In this document: positions 1 through 6,108 of the stretch, in pieces
How positions within the stretch are numbered: the first letter of the stretch is position 1
How the letters are laid out: each line of letters opens with the position of its first letter
NCBI GenBank assembly: GCA_964477295.1
Contig: CAYZEZ010000044.1
Location: 1-21,283, forward strand
DNA from: CAYZEZ01 sp964477295
GTDB taxonomy: Bacteria; Bacteroidota; Bacteroidia; Bacteroidales; SM23-62
Length of the DNA stretch: 21,283 nt
Direction of reading: 5' to 3'
Position numbers and translations under genes: made by a program
The notes under the pieces: generated by a model
Seen by the model: only the letters and a program-made list of their open reading frames with translations
What the model was told of the DNA's origin: nothing
Database searches by the model: none

Positions 1-343
1 ACGGAAAAACCTTAAGTTCTCCTATTCTTATGTTTTCAACATTTGAATTGTAAAATAAATATCTTGAAAAAAAGATCACACCAGAATATAATTCAAAGTT
101 CTTGCTAAAAAAATGTTGAGTATTTATTTGATCAGGCTTCATATTGCTCCAGATCATTTTACCTCCATTACAAGTTATATAAGCAGTACCATAAAGAGTA
201 GAACCATCATAAGGATGGTTAGTTGAAGTGAGACTGCCAAAAACAAATCCACCAAATTGATAGGTTTTTGTTGTCTGGGATTTAGTATTTATAGATAAAA
301 AGAATATGAGTAACAGCAGTAATATTAATCTGTGATAATTCAT
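1..343 (-). CDS. Secreted protein of unknown function, 3' end beyond window
   Basis: The frame is open from an ATG at 341-343 on the minus strand to the left edge of the window, 114 codons without a stop. The first 22 or so residues form a typical signal peptide: short basic start (MNYHR), a leucine/isoleucine-rich core (LILLLLLIFFL) and a polar cleavage region ending near S22-Q23, so the product should be exported to the periplasm or surface. The mature part is rich in aromatic residues, Gly and Asn (for example QFGGFVFGSLTS and LYGTAYITCNGG), which suggests beta structure, but I recognise no family. It lies downstream of, and in the same direction as, the hip operon, separated by 218 bp with no gene that I can see. 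The function is unknown. The reading frame and signal peptide are seen directly; the rest is inference. Confidence 0.65.
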   Translation of the reverse strand, partial: MNYHRLILLLLLIFFLSINTKSQTTKTYQFGGFVFGSLTSTNHPYDGSTLYGTAYITCNGGKMIWSNMKPDQINTQHFFSKNFELYSGVIFFSRYLFYNSNVENIRIGELKVFP

Positions 344-561
344 TATTTGTGAGAATGGAAAGTGAATATGGGAAAATACAACAGATGCCTTATATAAATT
401 TACAGAAAGAAATAACACAAATCCAAATATTCGATCGCTAATTATCCTAACAATATTGCCATTTAAACATCCATTTGAGCCATTTTGAGCGGCTCTGGAG
501 AAGGTTGTTTTATGTCAACTTGTATAGGTGGAAAGCCCGGTAAAATGCAATAAATAATGGA

Positions 562-1494
562 TCACTCAAGATTCAATATTCTCAGGCGGGCATTTAATAA
601 ATCATTGTAATTTATTTTCATATCCGGAGACAGGAAACTAATATTTATTAATTCCCTCCATCCCGGAACAGATGAAGTGATTGATTCTAAAACCCTGTCA
701 ATAACTTTCTCAGTCAAATCACATCTTTCTTTTCCAAAGTAGTTAATTAATATATTTCTGGTCAGTTTCTTTTTTTTCCCTTTTACAGACAAGGCAATTT
801 CTTCATCCTGACTTTTATATTCTATGGTTGTATTGACCAGGTCATAACATGGCGATAATTCGATTTTACCATCTTTATTGATAATGGAAAAGTTTTTCAG
901 GTGCATATCTTCATTCCCGGTAAGAAAACAGAATAGAACCAGCTTAAATAACTTTACTTTTTCAATAGCAGGAAAAGTGCAAAATTGATCAATCATCTGA
1001 ACCACTTGTTCCATACTGGAATCATATTTTGTATCTCTGCTCAAACCCGCAAGCTGTGCAAAATCTTCAACAGGAATTTTATCATTCTGTCCTTTCCTGT
1101 CGAATCGTTTAATGAAGTATGTAAGAGAATTGTCCTTTGACCAGATCATGCCATGAACCGGAACCTCCATATCTATCAATTCAGCTAATCTCATGGTCAG
1201 ATCCTCATTCTCCGGCAGCTGGTAAAATATCTGGTGCTGTGGTTTAAGAATATATCTCCCCCCTTTATCGACAATCTCAAACCGTCCTTCCTTAATATTT
1301 ATTATCGCACTAAGTTTGGGTTGTACTCCCTGGATAGACATTTTAACAGCCCGGTTATATGCTTCAATACGTTGTTCCTCTGCGGTATATTCAAATGGGT
1401 TCAGGCCTGATAATCCATAGGCTAAAAGCTTAAGACCTTTTTCACTATAACGGTTCTCTCCACACGGTGAATAGGTAATAGGACAACGATTCAT
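562..1494 (-). CDS. hipT: HipT-like serine/threonine kinase toxin (HipA C-terminal domain)
   Basis: 310-residue kinase of the HipA family lacking the N-terminal subdomain of full HipA, as in the HipT toxin of HipBST systems, where it phosphorylates a translation component (TrpS in E. coli O127). Visible motifs: Gly-rich loop SIQGVQPK (53-60), with Ser53 in the position of a regulatory autophosphorylation site; ATP-binding Lys84 in YILKP; FIKRFDR (127-133); catalytic loop GNEDMHLKNFS (193-203) with Asp196 and Asn201; metal-binding Asp218 in SPCYDLVNT. All key kinase residues appear intact, so the toxin is probably active. The N-terminus (Cys4, Cys11, YSEKGLKLL) matches my recollection of bacteroidotal HipT-like proteins. 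Its ATG overlaps the hipS TGA by four bases (ATGA, 1491-1494), indicating translational coupling. The target cannot be read from sequence. Confidence 0.9.
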   Translation of the reverse strand: MNRCPITYSPCGENRYSEKGLKLLAYGLSGLNPFEYTAEEQRIEAYNRAVKMSIQGVQPKLSAIINIKEGRFEIVDKGGRYILKPQHQIFYQLPENEDLTMRLAELIDMEVPVHGMIWSKDNSLTYFIKRFDRKGQNDKIPVEDFAQLAGLSRDTKYDSSMEQVVQMIDQFCTFPAIEKVKLFKLVLFCFLTGNEDMHLKNFSIINKDGKIELSPCYDLVNTTIEYKSQDEEIALSVKGKKKKLTRNILINYFGKERCDLTEKVIDRVLESITSSVPGWRELINISFLSPDMKINYNDLLNARLRILNLE

Positions 1495-1805
1495 TCTGAG
1501 ATCTCTTTTATTGTGACTACACCGATTAAATCCTCTCCCACAGCTACCAACTGTGAAAAGAAATCGTTTTTATCAATTTTACCAATTTTCAATAAGCCTT
1601 CCAGTTGAATACCTTCAGGAAGCAATCCATCAAAGAATGGAGGGAATTTCTCAAAAATGTACCTTTTCTGATTCGTTGGCATTGTCCTTGAAATCTCAAG
1701 TCCATCATATCCATCAAGATATTCAAGCACATAGTCAGAACCTTGCTTAATTTCGCTGAGGATCCCCGCTTCAATCCCGTTTACAAATACTTTAGCTCGT
1801 CTCAT
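1491..1805 (-). CDS. hipS: HipS-like antitoxin (HipA N-terminal subdomain 1 as a separate protein)
   Basis: About 104 residues corresponding to the N-terminal subdomain of HipA, encoded as its own gene between hipB and hipT. The diagnostic stretch is FPPFFDGLLPEG, near the middle of the protein; full HipA has the equivalent FNFFDNLLPD-type segment. A C-terminal ELIGV-like stretch (VAVGEDLIGVVTI) also fits. In E. coli O127 HipBST the corresponding small protein neutralises the kinase by inserting an aromatic side chain near its active site; the paired phenylalanines here could play that part, which is inference. I chose the ATG at 1805 because homologous N-termini begin about there (MRRAKVFVNGIEAG); an in-frame ATG at 1826 would add seven residues. 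Either start overlaps the end of hipB (14 or 35 bp), so expression is probably coupled to hipB. Confidence 0.85.
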   Translation of the reverse strand: MRRAKVFVNGIEAGILSEIKQGSDYVLEYLDGYDGLEISRTMPTNQKRYIFEKFPPFFDGLLPEGIQLEGLLKIGKIDKNDFFSQLVAVGEDLIGVVTIKEISE

Positions 1806-2034
1806 CTGCAATGATTTGTAAATCATTCATTAAAGGACTTATTAATTGAACTTTAATGTTCAATACCTTGATTATCTTTCTTAACGTATCGAGCCGGACC
1901 GTTTCCTTCCCTTTTTCAATATTGAAAATTACGGTTTTACCAACTCCTGCCATTTCGGCTAATTGAAGCTGGCTTAGTCCGGCTGCTTTTCGATGCGTCC
2001 TGATTACAGACGCTAATGTTTCAGGTTCTAACAT
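1792..2034 (-). CDS. hipB: HipB-like Cro/CI-type helix-turn-helix regulator
   Basis: 80-residue XRE/HTH_3 DNA-binding protein, first gene of the hip operon. The helix-turn-helix is seen at about residues 8-60: RTHRKAAGLSQLQLAEMAGV followed by the recognition helix region GKTVIFNIEKGKETVRLDTL. This matches HipB of HipBA/HipBST modules, which binds operators upstream of its own operon as a dimer and represses it. The C-terminal tail (MNDLQIIADETS) overlaps the hipS start. In HipBST systems HipB augments rather than provides toxin neutralisation; that role is assumed by analogy. Two candidate operators and a half-site lie immediately upstream (2037-2178), the nearest only three bases before the start codon, consistent with autoregulation. 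Confidence 0.88.
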   Translation of the reverse strand: MLEPETLASVIRTHRKAAGLSQLQLAEMAGVGKTVIFNIEKGKETVRLDTLRKIIKVLNIKVQLISPLMNDLQIIADETS

Positions 2035-2036
2035 TT

Positions 2037-2056
2037 TTTACCGTTATAGCAGTAAA
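2037..2056. promoter_or_regulatory. Candidate HipB operator O1
   Basis: 20-bp imperfect palindrome TTTACcgttatagcaGTAAA just ahead of the hipB start codon (arms TTTAC / GTAAA, 10-bp centre). On the minus strand it reads TTTACTGCTATAACGGTAAA. The site recurs at 2159-2178 with 16 of 20 identical bases. A repeated palindrome next to an HTH antitoxin gene is the usual arrangement for autoregulation; binding by HipB is inference. Confidence 0.55.
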
Positions 2057-2110
2057 TATACGAAAATATCTGACAACTACTAACCTTTATGCTTATTTTT
2101 ACTTCCAAGA

Positions 2111-2119
2111 CAGTAAATA
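2111..2119 (+). promoter_or_regulatory. Candidate HipB operator half-site
   Basis: The nonamer CAGTAAATA is identical to 2050-2058, which includes the right arm of candidate operator O1. No clear second arm is visible, so this may be a half-site or chance in AT-rich DNA. Confidence 0.3.
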
Positions 2120-2158
2120 ACCTTAAAAAGCACCCGAAACAGGCCAGAAAAACCATAT

Positions 2159-2178
2159 TTTACTGCTAAAGCGGCAAT
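2159..2178. promoter_or_regulatory. Candidate HipB operator O2
   Basis: TTTACTGCTAAAGCGGCAAT matches the minus-strand reading of O1 at 16 of 20 positions, including the first ten bases without mismatch. It sits about 100 bp from O1, between the hip operon and the divergent SAM hydrolase gene, so it could serve cooperative or looped repression. Function inferred from repetition and position only. Confidence 0.5.
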
Positions 2179-2357
2179 CAGTAAGATCCTGCCTTAAAAA
2201 TCCAGCCTGATTATTGTGGGCAAGGATAAAAAATATGGAACTGAGTCATTTCTATTATACAATGTCCATAAATATTATTTACTTTTGGAAAGTACAAAAT
2301 AAATCGATTTTTTTCAGTTTCCTATCATCAATTCTGTTCACTGTCCTTAATCCTGAT

Positions 2358-3134
2358 ATGCCAATCATTACCCTGACAACTGACTGGAATGCAAATGATT
2401 ATTATTTAGGTACCATCAAGGGTAGAATACTAAGTCGTTGTCCCGACACTCAAATTGTTGATATTACTCACCAGATCGTTTCATTTAACATCAACCAGGC
2501 AGCTTTTATCCTCAGAAATTCCTATAGCAGTTTTCCGGCCGGGAGTATCCATATTATTGGTGTCAATACTGAAGGAGGTAAAGGCAGGCCATTCCTGATA
2601 GCATATTATGACAAGCACTATTTCATCGGCACTGATAATGGAATATTTGGTTTGCTATTTATAAAAGATCCGGATAGCGTTTATTCCATTAAGACCAAAG
2701 GAGAGATCACAAGTTTCAGTTGTAATGCCGTATTTGCAGAAACAGCCTGTCAGCTCCTTAACGGAGAAAAACTTGCCTCACTTGGAACCCGGGTGGAGGA
2801 ATGGCAGAAAAGAGTGCCTATCCGTGCTGCTATCGAAGAGTCGGTGATCAATGGAAGTGTGATTTATATTGATTCTTTCAGGAATGCCATAACTAATATT
2901 TCGAAGGACCTTTTCGAGCGGATCGGGAAAAAAAGGCAATTTGAAATATTTGTTCAGAGCAATCATTATAAAATAACCAGGATAAATAAATATTACCACG
3001 AGACCAGTCCGGGTGAGATCCTTGCTTTGTTTAATTCAGTTGGTTTGCTGGAAATCGCTATTAGCAATGGGAACGCTGCCGATTTGTTAAACCTGTCTAC
3101 TAATTCGAACATTCGCATAAAATTCATTGATTAA
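2358..3134 (+). CDS. SAM hydrolase / SAM hydroxide adenosyltransferase family protein (DUF62)
   Basis: 258-residue member of the family that includes the bacterial SAM-dependent chlorinase and fluorinase; most members outside the halogenases hydrolyse S-adenosylmethionine to adenosine and methionine. Motifs: N-terminal ITLTTDW followed by NDYYLGTIKG (4-22), DITH (35-38), HYFIGTDNGIFGLLF (87-101) and IYIDSFRNAITNIS (169-182). Ahead of the TDNG motif the usual DPGVG segment is replaced by GVNTEGGKG, which resembles my recollection of bacteroidotal relatives. The start at 2358 is chosen because family members begin with this beta strand; an upstream in-frame start at 2214 would add 48 residues with no family counterpart. 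mazG follows one base after the stop, so the two are probably cotranscribed. SAM hydrolysis is inferred; the halogenase alternative is unlikely but not excluded by sequence alone. Confidence 0.85.
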   Translation: MPIITLTTDWNANDYYLGTIKGRILSRCPDTQIVDITHQIVSFNINQAAFILRNSYSSFPAGSIHIIGVNTEGGKGRPFLIAYYDKHYFIGTDNGIFGLLFIKDPDSVYSIKTKGEITSFSCNAVFAETACQLLNGEKLASLGTRVEEWQKRVPIRAAIEESVINGSVIYIDSFRNAITNISKDLFERIGKKRQFEIFVQSNHYKITRINKYYHETSPGEILALFNSVGLLEIAISNGNAADLLNLSTNSNIRIKFID

Positions 3135-3135
3135 C

Positions 3136-3909
3136 ATGAACACTCTCGATGAGAAACTGGCAGCTTTCAGGAGGTTGCTGGAGATAATGGATGAGCTCAG
3201 GGAAAAATGTCCCTGGGATCAGAAACAGACCAACGATACGCTTAGAAACCTGACCATTGAAGAGACTTATGAGCTGGCCGATGCCATTCTGGAAAAAAAT
3301 GATGATGAAATAAAAAATGAATTAGGCGATCTCCTCCTGCATATTGTTTTCTATGCCAGGATTGGGTCAGAAAAAAGGCAGTTCGACATGGCAGATATTA
3401 TTAATGGGCTGAATGAAAAGCTTATCTACCGGCACCCTCATGTATTCGGGGATGTCCATGTTAACGACTACCTTGTCGGCAAACAAACGTGGCAGGCGCA
3501 ACTGATGAGGGTAGTAAGAACGGTATTGGGTGGAGTTCCCGGTTCCCTTCCAGCCATGATCAAATCTAACAGGATCCAGGAAAAGGTAAAGGCCGTTGGA
3601 TTCGACTGGGAGGAGAAGGATCAGATATGGGATAAAGTCAGTGAAGAATTTTCCGAACTTCAGGAGGAGGTTAAAAATGGTGATCCCGGAAAGATCGAAT
3701 CTGAGTTTGGTGATTTATTATTTTCTGTTATCAATGCAGCCAGGCTTTATGGCATTGATCCGGAGACTGCACTTGAAAAAACAAATAAAAAATTCATAAA
3801 AAGATTTAATTACCTCGAGAAAAACACTCTCTCAAAGGGCCAGCTCCTTAAGGATATGTCGCTCGACGAGATGAATGAGATATGGGAACAGGCTAAGAAC
3901 TATGATTGA
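3136..3909 (+). CDS. mazG: Nucleoside triphosphate pyrophosphohydrolase MazG
   Basis: 257-residue tandem MazG protein, close to the usual length of about 260. MazG converts NTPs or dNTPs to monophosphates and pyrophosphate and is considered a house-cleaning enzyme that also influences alarmone levels. First domain: CPWDQKQT (25-32), EETYE metal ligands (42-46), ELGDLLLHIVFYA (62-74). The linker has RHPHVFGD (99-106). Second domain: EFSELQEE (171-178) and EFGDLLFSVINAARL (190-204). Both sets of acidic ligands are present, so both domains could bind metal. The ATG at 3136 is one base after the SAM hydrolase stop; a TTG nine bases upstream would overlap that gene and is less likely. The last codon (GAT) and stop (TGA) form part of a heptamer repeat island that starts at 3904. 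Confidence 0.95.
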   Translation: MNTLDEKLAAFRRLLEIMDELREKCPWDQKQTNDTLRNLTIEETYELADAILEKNDDEIKNELGDLLLHIVFYARIGSEKRQFDMADIINGLNEKLIYRHPHVFGDVHVNDYLVGKQTWQAQLMRVVRTVLGGVPGSLPAMIKSNRIQEKVKAVGFDWEEKDQIWDKVSEEFSELQEEVKNGDPGKIESEFGDLLFSVINAARLYGIDPETALEKTNKKFIKRFNYLEKNTLSKGQLLKDMSLDEMNEIWEQAKNYD

Positions 3910-3945
3910 AGATTAACGATTTACGATCTATGATCTTATACTCTT
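3904..3945. repeat. Heptamer island A (GATtnac type) on the mazG stop codon
   Basis: Consecutive 7-bp units in exact register: GATTGAA, GATTAAC, GATTTAC, GATCTAT, GATCTTA, then a decayed TACTCTT. Five successive units start with GAT. The first includes the last sense codon and the TGA of mazG. The periodicity is seen directly; origin and role are unknown. Confidence 0.75.
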
Positions 3946-3970
3946 TTTAAATCTTAAATCGCTATTCTGA

Positions 3971-3990
3971 GATCATTTGTCACTTGTCAC
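3971..3990. repeat. Heptamer island at the DUF5606 gene stop codon
   Basis: Two perfect tandem copies of TTGTCAC (3977-3983 and 3984-3990), preceded by GATCAT. On the minus strand these encode the C-terminal VTSDK of the DUF5606 protein, and the adjoining bases give its TGA stop (3973-3975). Confidence 0.5.
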
Positions 3991-4614
3991 TTTCTTTGTT
4001 CCGGTCTCTTCAAACTTAAGAATATCAAACTGTAGCAGCAAATTATACCAGTGAACCACCTTCTTAATGTCAGAAACATACACTCTTTCACGGTCGTATT
4101 CCGGCAACACCTCTTCAAAATAGCTTTTAAGTAATGCCGGATCGGATTTATGATCAATGCAGGGTTTGCCACCTTCCCTGGTAAAGATTTTCTTCAGCAC
4201 CTCTTCCAGTTTTTCCTCCTCATCATCTGTAAAAATAGCAATCTCTTCCAGTGAACTAACCTTCATTGTAGCAAATGCCTGTATCCTTTTTTTGGTTTCA
4301 AGATTTTCCACAATAATACCATTCCTGGCCTGGGATATAAACTTAAACAACCCACTATGTCCTGAAATCGACATTATGTCTTTCAGCACAGATTCCTTCT
4401 CATCCTTTTTCTCTTCCTTGCTATCCTGACTTTTACCGGACTTTTTTTCCTCTTTCGCGTTTTTTACCTCATTCTCTTCCTGGCCGACAGATGGTTTCTT
4501 TGCTGCTTTCACTTTTTCCTTCTGGCCGTCATCGGCTTTTTTTGCTTCCTTATCTTTTCCCGGCTGATTCTTCGTCTTTTGCTCTTTAGCTTTATCTTTT
4601 GTTTCGTTTGCCAT
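3973..4614 (-). CDS. DUF5606 domain protein with long charged N-terminal extension
   Basis: 213 residues. Residues about 76-201 match the DUF5606 domain as I know it from Bacteroidota: LKDIMSISGHSGLFKFISQ, NGIIVENLETKKRIQAFA, SSLEEIAIFTDDEE, then YFEEVLPEYDRERVYVSDIK and KVVHWYNLLL. The biochemical role of this family is not established. Unusual here is the N-terminus: about 75 residues almost entirely Lys, Glu, Asp, Gln, Ala and Ser (KAKEQKTKNQ, KEEKKSGKSQDSKEEKKDEK), probably disordered; relatives I recall start directly at the domain and have the charged tail, if any, at the C-terminus. No internal ATG precedes the domain, so the extension is likely real. The final residues VTSDK and the stop are encoded by a tandem TTGTCAC heptamer (minus-strand GTGACAA). 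Convergent with mazG. Confidence 0.8.
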   Translation of the reverse strand: MANETKDKAKEQKTKNQPGKDKEAKKADDGQKEKVKAAKKPSVGQEENEVKNAKEEKKSGKSQDSKEEKKDEKESVLKDIMSISGHSGLFKFISQARNGIIVENLETKKRIQAFATMKVSSLEEIAIFTDDEEEKLEEVLKKIFTREGGKPCIDHKSDPALLKSYFEEVLPEYDRERVYVSDIKKVVHWYNLLLQFDILKFEETGTKKVTSDK

Positions 4615-4692
4615 ATCCGATTAATTTTAATAATTCCACCACTAAAATAGGAAAAACATAATTACAATGAATAAAAGATAATATAGTCATGC

Positions 4693-5412
4693 TTAATTTA
4701 TACCCCGCTCTTTCTTAATCTTCTCGTAAGCTTCATTCAGTTTCTGGAATTTCTCTTTGGCCGCATTCCTGAATTCTTCGCCCAGGTAACTAACTTTATC
4801 CGGATGGAATTTTGTAGCCATTTTTCGATAAGCTTTTTTCACTTCTTCATCGGTGGCCGACTTTTCTATCTCCAATATTTTATAAGATGATCCTGTATCC
4901 TCAAAGAACATTGATTGAATAGAATCCAGGTCTTTTTGCGAAACTCCCATATACCCGGCGATAGCCCTGATCACCTTAAGTTCTTCAGGATGAACATTTC
5001 CATCTGCATTAGAAATACCAAATAAGAAATGCAATAACTGTAACCTTGAAGGATAGTCCAGTCTCTGTTTTATTTGTATGGAAACATCTCTGAGTGGTAT
5101 TTGCTGGTTCAGAACATCTCTTAACATGAGCATAGCATCCCGGGCCTGGGCTTCACCAAAACTCTGGACAAAATATTTTTTAACATAATCAAGCTCGGAT
5201 TTCAATACTTTACCATCCGCTTTCATCACTGCTGCAACCAGTACCAGTAAACTAACAGCAAAATCACCACGGGTGGTGCGCGTGCCCGTCATTCTTTCCT
5301 TTGAACCAGACTGGTCAAGCACGGATCCAACAAAAAATCCTAATAATCCACCAAGAGGGCCTAATAAAGCCCAACCCAATCCCCCTCCTATCCATTTACC
5401 ATATTTTGCCAT
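4693..5412 (-). CDS. Membrane-anchored TerB/DnaJ (DjlA-like) cochaperone
   Basis: 239 residues in three parts. Residues 7-32 form a glycine-rich hydrophobic segment (GKWIGGGLGWALLGPLGG) able to anchor the protein in the membrane. Residues about 48-165 are a TerB-like helical domain with the DGK and DGNV acidic loops (66-68, 137-140). Residues about 176-236 are a J domain with the HPD tripeptide at 203-205 (KMATKFHPDKV), which stimulates the ATPase of DnaK. The order anchor, TerB, DnaJ is that of DjlA. The product is therefore probably a membrane-tethered Hsp70 cochaperone facing the cytoplasm. It is transcribed towards the DUF5606 gene with a 78-bp gap. Upstream, towards coaE, lie the 12-bp tandem repeats. 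Clients are unknown. Confidence 0.87.
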   Translation of the reverse strand: MAKYGKWIGGGLGWALLGPLGGLLGFFVGSVLDQSGSKERMTGTRTTRGDFAVSLLVLVAAVMKADGKVLKSELDYVKKYFVQSFGEAQARDAMLMLRDVLNQQIPLRDVSIQIKQRLDYPSRLQLLHFLFGISNADGNVHPEELKVIRAIAGYMGVSQKDLDSIQSMFFEDTGSSYKILEIEKSATDEEVKKAYRKMATKFHPDKVSYLGEEFRNAAKEKFQKLNEAYEKIKKERGIN

Positions 5413-5439
5413 AACTTAAATTTCAGTTCAGCGTTTTTC

Positions 5440-5500
5440 GTTCAGCGTTCAGTTCAGCGTTCAGTTCAGCGTTCAGTTCAGCGTTCAGTTCAGCGTTCAG
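5440..5500. repeat. 12-bp tandem repeat array, five perfect units
   Basis: Five identical consecutive copies of GTTCAGCGTTCA (5440-5451, 5452-5463, 5464-5475, 5476-5487, 5488-5499) plus one base. A decayed copy precedes it at about 5424-5438. The unit can be read as GTTCAGC + GTTCA, that is the heptamer of the 13390 array plus its own first five bases. It has no spacers, so it is not CRISPR. Confidence 0.95.
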
Positions 5501-5507
5501 TTTTTTC

Positions 5508-5535
5508 GATCCACCGCTTACAATTCACCACTCAT
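5508..5535. repeat. Heptamer island B across the coaE stop codon
   Basis: Four 7-bp units in register: GATCCAC, CGCTTAC, AATTCAC, CACTCAT, all ending in a YYAY-like tetramer. They cover the coaE stop (5518-5520) and its last residues, and continue directly from the 12-bp array. Confidence 0.6.
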
Positions 5536-6108
5536 AATTCTTCTATGAATCTGAATCACCTGAGGTATTACAAGTTTTGTACCGTCATTTATGATTACTG
5601 CATCCGCACGTTGGTTTCTTTCCTCTTCGCTGAGCTGGTTCTTCATTCGCTGAATGACATCATCTTTTGTAACCTGGTCTCTCTCCATCACCCTGAGAAT
5701 TCTCAATTCTTCTGGCGATGAGACATTTACAACCAGATCAAAACTTACAGATCCGCCAGATTCCAGTAAAATAGCGGCTTCTTCAATCAGGTATTTATGA
5801 TCTGCCCTGTCCTCAAGCCACCGGTCAAACTTTTTTCTTACAGCAGGATGTACTATGGAATTAAGATATTCTAATGAACTTTTGTCATGAAATACTAAGG
5901 ATGCAAGTCTTTTCCTGTCAAGGTTGCCATCAATATAAATATCGGTACCAAAGTGTTGTATTAAACTGCTGCGAATTTCAGGATCCTCATTCATCAATAG
6001 GCGGGCCTGGAGATCGGCATAGAATACCGGGACTCCAAATATTTCGAAAATATTACAAATCAGCGTTTTACCACTACCTATTCCACCGGTTAAACCAACT
6101 TTAAACAT
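5518..6108 (-). CDS. coaE: Dephospho-CoA kinase
   Basis: 196 residues, the usual size for CoaE, which performs the last step of coenzyme A synthesis by phosphorylating the 3'-hydroxyl of dephospho-CoA in the cytoplasm. The N-terminal P-loop is GLTGGIGSGKT (5-15), followed by the CoaE-typical FGVPVFYAD, where Asp is the acceptor-site residue, and a lid region with DRKRLASLVF and HPAVRKKF. EEAAILLESG and VVNVSSPEELRILRVMERD further match the family. The ATG abuts the ybbR TAG without a spacer (TAG then ATG), so translation is probably coupled. The C-terminal MSGEL and the stop lie inside a heptamer island. Confidence 0.96.
   Translation of the reverse strand: MFKVGLTGGIGSGKTLICNIFEIFGVPVFYADLQARLLMNEDPEIRSSLIQHFGTDIYIDGNLDRKRLASLVFHDKSSLEYLNSIVHPAVRKKFDRWLEDRADHKYLIEEAAILLESGGSVSFDLVVNVSSPEELRILRVMERDQVTKDDVIQRMKNQLSEEERNQRADAVIINDGTKLVIPQVIQIHRRIMSGEL

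Larger units (their letters stand above)
2035..2357. other. Intergenic region between divergent hipB and SAM hydrolase genes
   Basis: A 323-bp AT-rich gap between two divergently transcribed units. It holds the candidate HipB operators described separately (2037-2056, 2111-2119, 2159-2178). From 2214 to 2357 the frame of the downstream SAM hydrolase gene is open and includes a hydrophobic run (IFFSFLSSILFTVL), but this part has no counterpart in the family and I regard it as non-coding upstream DNA. On the minus strand a TATATTTA element, loosely like the bacteroidotal -7 box, lies at about 2053-2060 and overlaps the first operator. No RNA gene is visible. Confidence 0.5.

Noticed and set aside
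478..496. GAGCC/GGCTC stem as a hip operon terminator
   Set aside because: The stem is only 5 bp, the loop is 9 bases and no T-run follows in the direction of transcription.
562..590. Possible heptamer island at the hipT stop codon (CAAGATT, CAATATT)
   Set aside because: Only two units agree at five of seven positions in AT-rich DNA; not distinguishable from chance.
2214..2357. N-terminal extension of the SAM hydrolase with a hydrophobic segment
   Set aside because: Family members start at the beta strand beginning at 2358; the extension has no counterpart and no good start context.
4157..4429. 90-codon plus-strand Ser/Phe-rich frame opposite the DUF5606 gene
   Set aside because: The Ser/Phe richness is simply the complement of the Lys/Glu-rich codons on the other strand.
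5440..5500. CRISPR-like direct repeats
   Set aside because: The units are 12 bp, contiguous and without spacers, so this is a simple tandem repeat.
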